A stretch of DNA of 62,460 bases from Zygnema cylindricum. Taxonomy: Eukaryota; Streptophyta; Zygnematophyceae; Zygnematales; Zygnemataceae. The position numbers were made by a program, and so were the translations under genes. The DNA lies in the NCBI GenBank assembly GCA_037447655.1, contig JBBHKE010001774.1, positions 64,001 through 126,460 on the forward strand. The letters are read 5' to 3'. This document shows, in pieces, positions 13,252-26,558 of this stretch; within the stretch, counting starts at the first letter, position 1, and the number at the start of each line of letters is the position of its first letter. The notes under the pieces were generated by a model. It worked only from the letters and a program-made list of their open reading frames with translations. It was not told the origin of the DNA and did no database searches.

Positions 13252-13700
13252 GGCTCCTTCTCTTTCCTGCAATCCCAAAGAAAATTGAAGTAAACAAGAC
13301 TCACCCACCCTCTCACAACAGTGTAAAATTCTGTACTGAGAGCCTCTTCATCTTTTCCATTGCCCTACTATAAATGTTGCGAATCGAGTCAGAAGTGGCG
13401 GTTTCGTTTTCCGCGTCTCGGAGCTTGGTGTCCGTTCTTTTCGATATTCAGTAGATCGGTGATCGCTGAAAAAAATATCAAGAATCGCCAATTTAGACTC
13501 AGGTTTTCGTTGTTTATATTCTTCACGACTACACAGGTCACATGGTGAGCTTGATTTTTCAACAACATAGTTGAAACTTGAAACGTCGATACACATGCAT
13601 CTAGCCAAGGCGACAACACAACTGAGCGTCTGAGCCCTCACTCTACGTCAACATGCCTTGAATCCGCTACAAGCTTTTATACCTCGAATTCGCTATTAGC
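13252..13700 (-). promoter_or_regulatory. RPN2 5' leader and upstream region
   Basis: Bases 13252-13266 are leader between a clear acceptor (gattgcag on the minus strand) and the ATG. A donor-like GGTGAGTC occurs near 13303, so a very short leader intron is possible. The true first exon and transcription start cannot be fixed; no convincing TATA box is visible. Confidence 0.35.
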
Positions 13701-15221
13701 TTAGGGCGTGACCCCATGTAACCGAAACTCTGAAACGTTACTTTGGATTTTAGCGCAGATTTTACGGTGTACTTTTCAAAGTGTTCCTATGTCAGGGTAT
13801 TTTCGCATGTGTTAAAGTTACAGTTATTTTCTGTCGTTTTTCTCCGTAACTTAGAAAAAAACGAGAAAATCCGCAGCCGTACCAAAAAATAGAAATTACC
13901 ACCGTACAAGTTGCGTTACCCTGAAACATTATACGTACAGTAGTTTGTCGTCTAGCGCTATACAATTTGTCGTTTAGCGCATTTCGACCCACTTTCGCGT
14001 CCTTTCAACACATGTTCAAACTTTACATCAAATCACATTTGAAATAAAGTCCAATAAGGTGAGCGAATAGGCAGACACTTTTGAACGTGTCTGAAGTTTT
14101 TACAATTTTTGTGCGCGGAGTACCAAAAAAAAACACACCGCACGTTTCCAACCTGTGCGTACTGTTTTGCGTGCGCTGACCCGTACAGGGGCCGTCTCTC
14201 TCAAACACACGTGTTTTCACACATACGGCGTATGAAAAATATTGGCCACCTGTTGGCAAGTGGGAAGACGATAAACGAAACCGCAAATTCTGTGCGACAG
14301 CGAAAGGTATTTTAGGGTTTCGACACGTCGACAATGTGGCGTACGGACATTACGAAGTCACAAAAATTGTACAGCGTGCGGAGAAACGCGAGTGGAAGTT
14401 TCGCCTCATTTTATGTTCCACTTCATCTGTCACAATTCTTCGTACACGTCTACGTAAGTCGTTTTTTTAAGTGACAAGTTATTTGCGTTTACATCCGAAT
14501 GCTGTGAAAGATGTACGGATAATCTTCGCTAAAAAACAAAGTAGCAAGACTAAGTTTCGGTTACATGCGAAAATACCCTCAATCATTACTTGCGCCTTCA
14601 TTACTTCAAACATGTGACAATTGTAGACGTCTACAAAATATGCGACAGTCTACGATAGTACGAAACGAAATGTAGAAACTTCCTAAAATTAGTGACGTCT
14701 ACAAAAAACGGCGACGGTTGTAGACGTCGAGATTTTTGTGACATTGTAAATGTTTAGGGTTTTGTGACATTGCGAAGTCATGCTACTTCGCGAAGTCATC
14801 CTACCTTGTGACGTCATCAACACGTAAACTTTCCGCCATGGTTTCCCGATTTCTTTTTCTTACCATTTATCATTCGATATGCCATCAAAATGAGACCAAA
14901 AATATTAAGAAAAAAGGAAATAAATATATCTTTCGTTTGATACAATTATTGTTGCATTTTATTTAGAGATGAGAGAAAGAGGAGCGGCCGAATGAAAAAG
15001 ATGGGGAGAGACGAGGACGTTGTAAGTTTTTGCAAAGGACCCATGAATGAAGGTGGAGGTCCGAGACCCCAACGATCTTTTTTTTGTACATGCTTGTCAT
15101 TTTTGTACGTACATGCGCGTGACGAGCATGGAAAAAATAGCGTGTACTCTCCCTCGTTCAAAAAATTTCGAAGACGTTTCACGCGTGCAATACATGCTTT
15201 CTAATCGTCAATTTCTATTCG

Positions 15222-15860
15222 TCAATAGGGTGTTATTTTGGTTAGGATCAGATCATGATTTGATTCCATTACAAGTGTGAAGATGAGCTGGAAGTGGTTC
15301 GCGATGATAATAACGCCAAATCGTCGTACCTTCCAAGTTCCAAGATGACGCAAAATGTACTTGTGTTTTTGCCCATTTTTCGTACAGCGTAATATTTTCT
15401 CGTTGGAAGTCACATTTTTTGTGAAACTGACGGAAAATAACCCTTACTTTAACACATGGGAATACACCCTTAGGGTGTGTGCACGTGTGTTAAAAACTTA
15501 AAATGGTCCTTTTATTGTTAAAAAAACCCCCAAAATTTAATGGTGCAACGAAAATCTTTTGACATACAAAAAATATGTCAAATTTGAAGTACATTTTGCG
15601 TCATTTTTAAACTTAGGGTGTGTTCCCATGTGTTCAAATAAGGGATTTTTTTCGTCGTTTTCACAAAAAATGGGACTTCCAACAAGAAAATATTACGCCG
15701 TACGAAAATGGGCAAAAACACAAGTACATTTTGCGTCATCTTGGAACTTGGAAGGTACGGCAATTTGGCGTTATTATCATCGCAACCGACTTCCAGCTCA
15801 TCTTCACACTTGCACTGAAATCATATCGCGATCTGATTTTAATCAAAATACTACCCTGTT
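15222..15860. repeat. Large imperfect hairpin, arms about 240 bp, spacer about 140 bp
   Basis: Left arm 15222-15470 and right arm 15610-15860 are inverted copies. Shared words include aagtacattttgcgtcatct, gatgagctggaagt and ttggcgttattatcat. A transcript through it would fold into a long double-stranded stem. Confidence 0.65.
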
Positions 15861-16188
15861 GACGAATAGAAAACCTGGTTTGCACGCGTCAAACGTTTTC
15901 AATTTTTTTATTTGTAGTTGGGAGAGTACACGAAAATAAAGTTGTTTGTCCGTTCGCAAACAATTCGTTTAGTTGTTTGGTTGTACAGACAAGCAGCCGG
16001 ACAAGATCCGCCAGAACTACGCACATGGCAGTGAAAGAAAGCCCGACGTCTACAATGTCAAGCTGATCATTTAATGTCACTTTCACTACTGTACTGTACA
16101 GCCCATTTGTAGACATAGGCGATTGCTTATGTTGTCCACGTGTGGGCGTCGACAAATGTTCGCAGTATGCCAAGAGCTCGTTGTAGTG

Positions 16189-16330
16189 TACAAATGTCCG
16201 CAGTTTGTCTGTAGCTCGTTAGCGTCTACAAATGTCCGCAGTGTAGCTCGTTAGCGTCTACAAATGTCCGCAGTGTAGCTCGTTAGCGTCTACAAATGTC
16301 CGCAGTTTGTTGGCGTCTACAGGTGTCGCA
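16189..16330. repeat. Minisatellite, unit about 32 bp, 4-5 copies
   Basis: Repeats of tctacaaatgtccgcag followed by tgtagctcgttagcg start near 16189, 16227, 16259, 16291 and 16318. The two central copies are essentially identical. Confidence 0.75.
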
Positions 16331-16850
16331 AGATATTGGCGACGTCTACAACTATCATATATTAAAAGTAATGAAGGCGCAAGTAATCATTGACATAAGA
16401 ACACTTTGAAAAGTACATCGTACAATCTACGCTAAAATCCAAAGTAGCGTTTCAACGTTTCAGTAACATGGGAACACGCCCTTAGTATGTACTTCATTTT
16501 GGTGTCTTCCTCATTTTGTCCCATTGCCATGTCGTGCCTGCTCACCATCAAACTCCCGGTTTGAGAAAAAGTAACACCTGAGAGACGAATAGGAAAACGT
16601 ATTTGCAATTGTCACACAATACTAAATATTTTATCACGAAGGAGCGTACACTCTATTTCTTTTTCGCTCGTCTCGCACATATACAGAAAAAAGGGTCTCG
16701 GACCTCCACTTTCATTCATGGGTCCTCTGCAAAAGTTTAAGCCGTCGTTGCATCTACCCCTCCCTCTCCCACTATCGCTCCCCTCTCCCCCCCACAAGAA
16801 TGAAATATAACAATGCTGGTATAAATGAAATAGTTTCAATAACTAAACAT

Positions 16851-17450
16851 AATGACCAGTTTTTGACATAGTTTGGTGATAGATAGAGTGAGAAAAGGCA
16901 AAAAATAAAATCAAGAAGTTAATGCTTAAAGTTATATAAGTAGTGGCGTTTACGTTGTGACAAGTAAGTGTCATTTCACTTTCTCACAAAAAAAAAACAT
17001 CTACAATATCATGAAAAACACGTTTATAACAAAAAAATAACAAAAAATATATATATTATTGGGTCATTACTTAATTCGCCTCTTTTTCTTCACCTAATGC
17101 AAGAAAACATATGAGTTTAAAAATAATTGTGTTTATTGTTTCAAAATGTGAAGTTTACAAGTGATTTAAAGTCTACTCATGGAATGTGTTTATAAGAACA
17201 CCTTCCATTTATGATCACATAATAAAATACTAGTGTTGTTATCGTAGTCAAACTGGTGAATTATTAGATTTATAAGGTATTTTCTAGGTCTGAATAGCTT
17301 AAGTGAAAAATAGAAAAGAAAAGCGTAGACAATCTACCTCCATCTCTTTCCTCTGTCCCCATACTTGTTGTAGTCATTGAAGGAAACAGAAGGTGGTGGA
17401 GCCATGGTTGCCTTGGCTAGTTAAGCAGGTCTGAAGAAGTGACATAAGTA
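16851..17450. other. AT-rich spacer, nothing recognised
   Basis: No gene, inverted repeat or dispersed repeat was recognised. Low-complexity AT-rich DNA. Confidence 0.4.
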
Positions 17451-17453
17451 ACT

Positions 17454-17535
17454 TATAACAAAAAGGTTGAGTCCAGCAGGACTCGAACCTTCGACCTGCA
17501 GAGCAAGGCATAACCGTCAGCTTTAGCCGGTCCGT
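17454..17535 (-). tRNA. tRNA-like sequence, degenerate (possible SINE head)
   Basis: On the minus strand there is an A-box-like GGCTAAAGCTGACGG followed about 33 bases later by a B-box-like GGTTCGAGTCC, with TGGACTCA at the 3' side. The acceptor and D stems do not pair well, so a functional tRNA is unlikely. It may be the promoter head of a tRNA-derived SINE or a tRNA pseudogene. Confidence 0.3.
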
Positions 17536-17760
17536 CGTTGAAGTCTGTTAGAGTACACAGGGTATGATTAGTATTTAAATATGTCAGAATTCACTAATCC
17601 GATTAATGCAATCACGAAAAAGTAACATAGAGACAAAATGAAATTCAGTGCGAAAGTGAAACTGCACGAAACAAAATTACCAGACATTGTTTTTCAACGG
17701 CTAGTATTCAAAGCCGATTTAAAATCTGTAATTCTATGGCGTGCATTCCGCCTATAGAAT

Positions 17761-18530
17761 TTGCAATTCCAACGAAGCTTATCTAGTTAGTGCCGACTCC
17801 AAGTTTATAAAAACCCAAATGATTGACCCCTTGACAATCAGAACCCCAATAGAGCTTCACTCATGTAAAATAAGACACTCTGTGTGCTCAGTTCCACCAC
17901 AGAATGCAAAGTTAGAATATGAGTTTTGGACACATTCACCCACTTTGACTTCCCTTTAGAAATAGAACCACCCTGAAATGCAAAAACTCTGACCGACTAC
18001 ACTTGTGTGAATCCTGGACTCCCTTGAGTAAGCAGCAAAAACAATCAACCAAAATGGTCGAGTAAATTGATAGTTATGGTTGGCCAAAGTTTGTCTTTAA
18101 TACAAGATGCCCTCTAGGAGAGGCGGCTACCTACCAAAAATATTATAAGTCCTAAAACCCCTCTGTAAGCCCCCTAGTATTGAGGTACTAACGAATCATA
18201 TGACTGTACTGTACAATAAAGTACATTTGCCAGAATACTTTCTGTACGACCCTTGTACGACATCACCATAATGTGACATTTGTCACATCCGGACTTGTCA
18301 TCTCGCGTTCCGAAGATCCCGCAATCCTCAAGGATATTGCCACGTGTCATCCAGAGTGGCAACGCCAAAAAATGCCAAGGCGGCCATTTTGGAATCCCGG
18401 CTCGCACCACGACTGTTCGATGAAGACCGACTTTTAATATTGGCCGTCTAAATAAATGTCGTTTCGTTAATTCTCTGCGGTCCAGAATTTGTGCGGTCAA
18501 ATTCGTTTCCATGTACAGTCCGTCCTGTAA
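17761..18530 (+). mobile_element. Dispersed LTR-like repeat, copy 1
   Basis: Homologous to 32246-32950 over several hundred bases, sharing gaagcttatctag, agtgccgact, ctgtgtgctcagtt, ccaccacagaatgcaaa, ctctgaccgactaca and tggactccc. The 3' half carries a gtacgac-rich segment. The layout (a promoter-like segment in copy 2, no ORF) suggests a solo LTR or a small non-autonomous retroelement. The reading frames are not real genes. Confidence 0.5.
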
Positions 18531-18869
18531 CCAGTTAAATGAAACACATTGGGTTGTTAAGGTTTATATAATTATTGTACCATATATACCTTAACACTTA
18601 TCCTAGAATATATGATAAAGCTACGGGCTATCAGATGTTTGACGGACGGCATGTGCCAGGTCCACATACAGGGTCCGTCAGATCCTTTTGGTAAACCTAC
18701 GAAAAACTACAGCCTGTCTCTCTTTATGGGCAGCATGGGCATTCATGGCTCTAGCTCCCTCTCAAACCTTCGGTGACTGCGATAAGTGTGGGGGTTTGGA
18801 GAGTGGAGCGAGAGGCAGGCTGCCTTTGCTAACTTCCTCTTATTACTTTTTATTTTTTATTCAGACCTA

Positions 18870-19330
18870 AAAAATACATACATTTCAACAGAATATGACG
18901 GCACGCATCATCGCCGAGATCCAAGAATTGTGGCTTTGGCGGTTTTCGGGTGTGATAAGACCTAGAGCCACGTAGCATGATAACATTGGATAGCGAGAAT
19001 CTCGAGAGCATGAAGGCGGGTTCGGGGGAGACAGACGCCCACTCAATGGCCGAGTCGTACACATACCGTACAGAAAATACACCGGCCACAATACCTTTCT
19101 GTACTTTAGAGTTCTCTAATCAGTAGTTAGGGGTTTTGAGAGGGGTTTAGGACTTAGGAAATTTAGGAGGTAGCCACCTCTCTTCCACTGAGCTTGTATA
19201 TATTTTGGCATCTTTGCCACTTGATAACTAATCGTCTGGTTGGGCGTTTTTAGTGATATCTTTTGCTGCTGACTCAAGGGAGTCCACACTGCACAGGGTC
19301 GCAGTCAGAATGCTTGTTTGCCTACTTGGG
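18870..19330 (-). mobile_element. Dispersed LTR-like repeat, copy 2 (inverted)
   Basis: The minus strand of about 19080-19300 matches copy 1 (17990-18250): tggactcccttgagt, agcagcaaaa, ttagttat, a CTA/GAGAGG-GGCTACCT block and a run of cctaa words. It faces copy 1 with about 350 bp between them, so the two could form a foldback structure. Confidence 0.45.
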
Positions 19331-21290
19331 TATGTGTGATCCTAGCTGAAAAAGGGTAAGCCAAAAACTATCTAGATATTTCTTGAATTTTGTAGTCCAA
19401 TGAGGGACACATAACTGCACAAACATGATGTTTTTGCTATGGCATGTGGAGGAGGGTGTCATTCTTCTCTCGGTTTGGTACTCCGATTCACACTTGTGTT
19501 GTACGGAACATCATATTATAACAACAAAAATGTCTATTACAAACTCGACAGTTTAAGTGCTCTATTAAAAATCGTACAAACTATGCGTTTTTTTTTTTCA
19601 TACGAGTTTCGTAATCTATCGGTTTTTTTGTAACAACACAAGACACAAATTATTAAATAATGTACATGATTTTGTGAAGAAACAATTTCTTTCCAAAAAA
19701 AACATAAGAATAAGTTTATAAAAAAAAACTAAATTACAATTAACACATTATTCCAAAAAATGTATAGGGTAACCTAAAAACTTGACCTCGCGATGTTGTG
19801 CTAAACAAGCGTAGAGAAAGGCATATTTCTACCTATTTCTATTATTTTTGTCATTTTTTCCAAACCCTCGCACCTTTTTCATCCTTATATATCTCATATT
19901 AAAAAAAACAAAATGTGGTCTTCTAAATGATAATCATGATACCACAAGTGTCGTTATGTTTTTACAAAAGCAAATTGAAAGGCTCTAACTTATTTCACCA
20001 CAACTCGTTGTTGGTGTTGCTTGCTAATATAAGGTAAAACAAATCATTCACCACGGACCGAGGACAATGTTAATAAATTGTGGTAAATTGGTATGGTTGT
20101 CCAATAGAATATAACTCTTAAAGTTTAAAAAACCATAAAATTAACAAATTGCGACGAGCTCATAAAAAAACATTGGACATCCTAACTATAATGCATCACG
20201 TGCGAGTTGTCGTTCAGGGTCATAAGGAAAAACATCATACCATGGAGTAAGAGGGACTTAATCCGAGCGGTTTTTTTTTAGGAAGCGGTGCAACTTGGTT
20301 TTGAGTTGTGGAGCAATAAAAAATGCATATTGGCGAGAAACCACGTCTCATAGAACTCCACCACAAGTTTACGAATAACACTCAAATTTACATTCATTGC
20401 ATGCCATCAGATCCTCTAATTTGTAAATGGGTAAAAAAAACATGATGCGATATGAATTAAAATTAAAGTAAAAACGTCACCGATGCGATGTAATATTTCA
20501 AATTGTTCATTATTATTAATGTTAAAAAGTCGTCAAGAATTTTATACTGTTTAGGAAATTAGTGTCAACAATAAAACAAATAAGTTTATTAATTATATTT
20601 TGTTTTTTTAACTTATGTTTAATGATAAAACTAGCCCCGATGAGTATCTTGTTCATATTATTTTATATTTTAAGCAATTTTATGTGTGTTCGTTGTTTGA
20701 GAAACAACTAAGTCTGGTTTAAGGATTGTGTATATAATAAGAGTACCATATTCAAAGATTTTAGTTTCGACGATGCCGTCGTATGACGAGAGTGGAAAAT
20801 TTCCTCAAACGATGTTTTAGTTTTTCCCTTTATTCGACGTATTACTTTAATGTTTCAAAATTAATAAAATTGGTTAAGTATTTAAATTATATAAGGCGAC
20901 TGGTTTTTTACGATTTTGTATTTTTTTTTGTTGTGGTCTTTTTAACGGCGATTGAATGTCGTAGAGTGCGGACTTTATCAAAAGTAATTTATTTCACACC
21001 ACCGAGTTATTTATGATACAACTTTTGATGGTTTGAAATCCTCAAAATAAAATTTAAGTTTGTTCAAATATAATTATTTATATGTATAAATATAAGTGGA
21101 ATAAATATTATTCGAAATTATACATTTTTTTATCCAGAATCAACCATTCCAACTAAATACGCAACGTATTTATATAAAAGTTGGTGAGAACGACATTAAT
21201 ACATTATAATATTTACTAATTTAACTATATCTTATAATGTGATTCACAATGGTATGCTTAACAAAATAGTGCCATGAACTATTGTTGTGT
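19331..21290. other. AT-rich spacer, nothing recognised
   Basis: Very AT-rich DNA with many homopolymer runs. The N-terminal exons of the ASCC3-type gene would be expected in this area, but I could not identify any. Short open frames such as 20783-21016 have no recognisable content. Confidence 0.4.
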
Positions 21291-21700
21291 ATCGAAAGCC
21301 CCTTGTCAATATCCGATATGTACCTAATGTTGTGTACCTGATAATCGATATATTGTTTCGATAAATGAAAGAGCTTAATATCGCGATATTTATGAGATAT
21401 ATCGGCCAATATGACGGTAAATTTTTATCGCGATATATCGAAGTGACGCTAGGTCAATTTTTTTTCCCAAAAGCCACCCCCCTCCCCCCCCCCCGCCCCT
21501 TTCCCGTGGCGCGTGCTCAGTTGGGGTGGGGGATCTTCTGTACGATTTACCGTACTATATCTGTACGGAGACCCACCTCCTACCAAATATATCGCAATAA
21601 TTTTTGTTATCCCAGAGCAATATATCGAGCCATTTGACCTTTCGATATTCGATATATCGAATGTCGAACTTATCGCGATAAATTTTTACCGGATACACTA
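21290..21700. mobile_element. Decayed hAT-like element rich in cgatatatcg
   Basis: Many cgatatatcg and tatcgcgata words, with the end-like sequence ggatacactaacacta near 21690. The same composition occurs in the better element at 50620-50962 and in pieces at 25890-26230 and 60460-60640. No ORF. Confidence 0.45.
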
Positions 21701-21807
21701 ACACTATATATGTATATGTGTGCATATGTTATGGATATGTATTTGCGTATCGGGCATGGTGAGTCCGTAGGGCACTAAGGGGGGGGAGTCGGGAGGGAGG
21801 CGAGCAG

Positions 21808-22077
21808 CACCGCAAGGATCTGGTGGAGAAGGGGAGGGCGGCGATAACTCTACTCAGAGAAGACGAGAAAGAGAGAGGAACGGGACAAGGGTCACGAGCT
21901 CCAAGACATGGCTCTCAGGTAGTTGGACTCTCTGTCACTCTCTCTCTCTCGTTGTCTCTCTCTCTCTCTCTTTGTTGTTTCATCTCTCTGTCTCTTTATC
22001 CCTTTCTTTGACTCCGTCTATGTCACAAAAGTGGAATGGAGTTTTAAAAGATTTAGGAGTTTACTGAATAACTGTAA

Positions 22078-22145
<68 letters not shown>

Positions 22146-22719
22146 CACACCTTCCCCCCCCCTATGTCTGTCGGCAATATGGCTTCCAGGTGTTTCATAA
22201 TCTGTTCTTTTCTGCCTCTGTGCGGCTGGATAGAGAAGAATTATTAGGGAGGAGAGGAGAGAGGAGAGAGATAGAGAGGGAGAGGGAGGGAGGGAGGGTA
22301 GTTTTGTTTAGGCGTATGACAGTAAAATAGTTAGAGGACTTTTAGAAAGTTTATTTGTAAGTTTGTAATAGAAAACATGAGACGGTATATGACAGTCTAA
22401 CTAATCGAACTCTCGCTGTTCTCTGGAAAATAGTCAATATTGTTCATGAAACGTTTCATTTATTGTGATCTTGAGTTAGTTTATTAGTGAAAATCATTTA
22501 AGTACCATTCCATGTTTTTTTTTTGTTAATAATGTTTTTGTAAGGTTTTTGTTTTTTTCCCCAATGGAATGGGATATCCATTGAATAAAAATTGAGAAGA
22601 GACATGTATGTAATTTACAAAAAAAACGGTTTTTAATTTGTTTTAACTTCTCGTATTTAGGCAGAATATCATTAACTTTCGTTGAAACTGACTACAGAAG
22701 AGGATAGGAGCTGTATTCA

Positions 22720-22757
<38 letters not shown>

Positions 22758-24033
22758 CCCTCCCTCTCTCTCCCTCCCTCTCTCGTCTCGTCCTCTCTCG
22801 CTCTCTCTCAATTAAATAAAATAAAGTATTGACATTATAGAATACATAACAAAGAAATGTCTTTGTTTTGCTTTCTTAACAGGTCAGTGTCCAAACCGAA
22901 TCGGAGAAATTTTTTGACAAGTTGAAAAAAAAAGAGGACAAACGGATGGCGAGATTTCGGGCAGGACCCGGAAATTCTTCGACGGACCCGGAATTAGAGT
23001 GGATAAAAGGAGTGGGCGGTTTTACTGCCATTGTATCCGCTTCAGAAAACAAGAAAACAAATTTTGTCGATACTTTAGTAGGGACAGGAGATTCTTTATT
23101 AGGTTTAAGAGCTCTCCCGAAAGGAACGACTCGAAGAAACTTTAAAGGATATGAAGAAGTTTTTGTTCCTCCGACTCCTACGGCAACTTTACTGTCAGAC
23201 GAAAAACTGGTAAGTTTTTGAGTACTTTATGGGAGAAAGTTTAGATTTATTGGGTTTTTTTAGTGTTGGAATAGATGCAAAATGGATGTTTTGTTTTTAG
23301 GTTTTGGTTTTATGTTTGAAATAAAATTTGAATTCTGTAAATGAAATTTTCATTATTAGGTGTTGTCTTAATTTCGGTAGTTTCGAGTGTATCCCATGTA
23401 TTTGTAGGATTTGAGGTTTTAGGGTTCTCTTGTTTGTTAAAATTTGATGTGTAGATCTAGAAATGGTTTCTTATACATTATTGCAAATATATATCATGTA
23501 TGTATAATATGTATATATATTTCTTAGAAGTATTTTCCTGGTGGTCCTATATAGGAGACAAAAAACCTGTTGTTAATCCCGCTCACCTTAATCAGTGTTT
23601 ATGGATTAATTTAGGATGGATGGATGGGAAACTAGTATGATCAACACCAATTCTCCTTCTTTTTCTTCTTCAAAAAAGGGACTTTTGTGATCCCTGTATT
23701 TGAAACTACAGTAAAGTACATGTAAATTTGGTAACAGAAGCCACACCAATTATGTGGGAGAACTTTATTAGCAGCTGTCGACAACTATTGTTTGTTTGTG
23801 AAGTCTCTTGTTTTCCTGCCTCTTGATTTCACTTTTTTTTGTCCTTTCTTTTTTCTCTTGTAGTTACTGAGAGTCGTGACCTGTTGAAATAAACGCAGGT
23901 AAAAATTACAGAGCTGGACGATTTTGCCCAGCTTGCCTTTGAGGGATACAAAACTCTCAACCGCATACAGAGTCGAATCTATCCGAAAGCCTATCACAGC
24001 AATGAAAATATTCTGGTAAGTTGACTTTCTCTC

Positions 24034-24089
<56 letters not shown>

Positions 24090-26516
24090 CCTCTGTCTTT
24101 CCTCTCATTTCCCATTTTCTTTCCTCTCATTTCCTCTCTTATCTTCTCTTTTTCTCTCTTATCTTCTCTTTTCCTCTCTCCTGTCTTCCCCTCTTCCTGT
24201 CTTTTTTCTCTTCTTCCTGTTTGGTCTTACAGCCTAGAGTAGTCTCATTCCCAATTTGCGGATATTAGCTGTTTTTAGCTATTGCTCACACAATCACCGG
24301 TGTCTTATCAGTCGATTTATTTTTATGATGTTGTTACTTTTTAAATAAGTTGTTGCTACGTTATCTTCTAAACCCATGTTTATTATCGATTGTAATCGAT
24401 TATTATTCCTCCACATTATCACATCGTTGTCATTATTGAGTAGGACACGATTATTCTTTGATTTTTCCTTTTTTATTATAAATTCGAGGTATATTTGTTG
24501 GTAATCAAGTATATTTGATAAACATGGCGGAGAAAGGTGATCATTAATTTTATTGCTTCGCTTTTTAAAACCTTATTGGTCCAGAAAATGGCTCAACTTT
24601 CACAGATTTTACAGATCAAACAAAGAGGAGAGAAGAAAGAAAACAGTAGAAAGCGTTTGAATTACTTACGAGACAATCTGCATATTGTTTGAAATTATGG
24701 TATTTAGTTATATTTGGATGTAATTGTTAGCGATGAAATTATATGGCAATAGTATTGCTTTTAAGGAAAGGTTTGGTCCTCTTTGAAAGCTAAATTCTGT
24801 CACATTTTCGACTGCATTTACGTTTCCGTTTTATCTTTAAGGAGTTTTACGACTTTTGAATTATAATCTGAAAATTGTTTTGTTTCTCATTTTTCTTTTA
24901 TGTTTTTGCCCTTTTCCTTGGTTGGAAAATCCCAGGTTTGTGCCCCAACAGGTGCTGGAAAAACAAATATTGCCATGATTTCTGTCCTTCATGAGGTGAG
25001 TGTATTCGAGTCAAACTAATTCAAATGAAGTCAAACTAAGTGAAATAGATTCAGAGACCAGTCAAGTTGACCTTTTTGAAACAAAGTCGAGTAATGTTCA
25101 ATAAATTCAAACAAAGTCAAATTAAGTTTTTCGAGCGAAAAATCAAATAAAGTCAAACTAAGGTGAATGAAGTCCAACGGACAGACAAAACTAAATTTGG
25201 TTTTTGTGTTAGCTCACACTATTATATGTGTGATGTTAACATAGCCGGGGATAGTCCATGTTAAGTCGCTTTTTCTACACAAACTAACGGAAAAAAGTAA
25301 ATCAGGAAAAAAAAGTAATAATCATTGTAATGATAATAAGTAAAAAGAAAAAAATAATCAAAACCCGTCATTTAGCATTGGTTCAAATAATACGGCAGTA
25401 TGGTCCAGACTATTATGCCCATCAGTGTACCGGAAGAAAAAGGAAGAGTGTTTCTCTTTCAGATTTCACAAACCGATTGTTACAGAAATTAATTACGAAA
25501 GAAAGTCCGTTGAACTGACACATGTGACCTTCCATGAACACAGGTTGGACAGCATTTCAGTAACGGAGTCCTCCAACGAAACGATTTTAAGGTGGTCTAT
25601 GTGGCTCCTATGAAGGTAAGGTTTTTACCTTAGTTCATCCCATAAAAGAGGTCAAAGGAAAGAGTCAGACCTCCAGTTTTACAGAAAAACCTCAAATGTT
25701 CTCTCCCCTGTCAACCTCTAATCTGAATCCATTGCGTAAGTCTTAACTCTGAAGAAGAAACCTGAAACCTAGTATTCTATAGTGTTGCATATTGGAGGCT
25801 GTGTATGTGTATGTATGTATGTATGTACATGTATTTGTATATTAGCCCATTTTTTTGACAAGTTATTTTTAATATTAATATACAATAGTGTTGCATATCA
25901 GAGGCCCTCGGCCAAAAACCGATACACTGTATATACGGTTTTTGGATTCTACTGCTAATCGATATAACGGTGCATATATCGGTTATCGTATATGTCGGCG
26001 ATAAGGTTTATAAGAATACGGTGATACATGATATTGCCTAGAAAGACTATATTTGACCGTAAAAAAGCCGTACAAAATTACTATTGTACTTTCTTTCATG
26101 AAATACGTCTGTCGTGGTAAAGTAGTGCGTTTTAGCCTTCTCAATTTTTATTTATATAGCCCGACTTTGATGTATTATATTGCGATATATATCTCCCGAA
26201 TTTGAATTATCGACGATAAAAATATATTGGTTAAGAAGTGATAATATTGAGAGCTTGACCGATTGATAATCAGCCCTTTCAGTCATTGAACATATTAGTT
26301 TTGTCTGACCAACCATTTATGTATACATTATGTAATGTGCATGTATAGTATATGTTGTATGTATAATACACTATTATATAATATATGTATACTATTGTAT
26401 AATTTATGTGCATATATTTACATATAATGTTATATAATAGTGTATGATGCATATGCTATATGCGATATATGCACATATGTATATATAATGCATTTGTACA
26501 TAAGAACATATTTGTA

Positions 26517-26558
<42 letters not shown>

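Larger units (their letters stand above)
13701..16484. mobile_element. Nested inverted-repeat DNA elements with about 110-bp terminal repeats
   Basis: The left end (13701-13810) and right end (16380-16484) are inverted copies of each other, roughly 85% alike over about 110 bp, beginning TTAGGGCGTG with an inner ACTTTGGATTTTAGCG. The same end motif occurs internally at about 15475 and 15612 in opposite orientations, so at least two related elements sit back to back. Inside are tagacgtctac motifs and a 32-bp tandem array. No transposase-like frame was found. Confidence 0.6.
14945..16850. repeat. Outer inverted-repeat pair (arms about 280 bp)
   Basis: About 14945-15230 and 16565-16845 are inverted, diverged copies; the best-conserved part is ggacccatgaatgaaggtgg and gaggtccgagaccc. 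The pair overlaps the right boundary of the element above, so insertions are layered. No coding content. Confidence 0.55.

Noticed and set aside
16187-16330. Regular 32-bp repeats as a CRISPR array
   Set aside because: Units are contiguous without variable spacers and the DNA is clearly eukaryotic.
18688-19091. Short frames at 18688-18870 (+) and 18850-19091 (-) as genes
   Set aside because: They lie in or between inverted copies of the LTR-like repeat and show no domain.
21823-22011. Frame read as a short independent gene
   Set aside because: Only the first part (to 21918) is coding and belongs to the helicase; the rest is intronic CT repeat.
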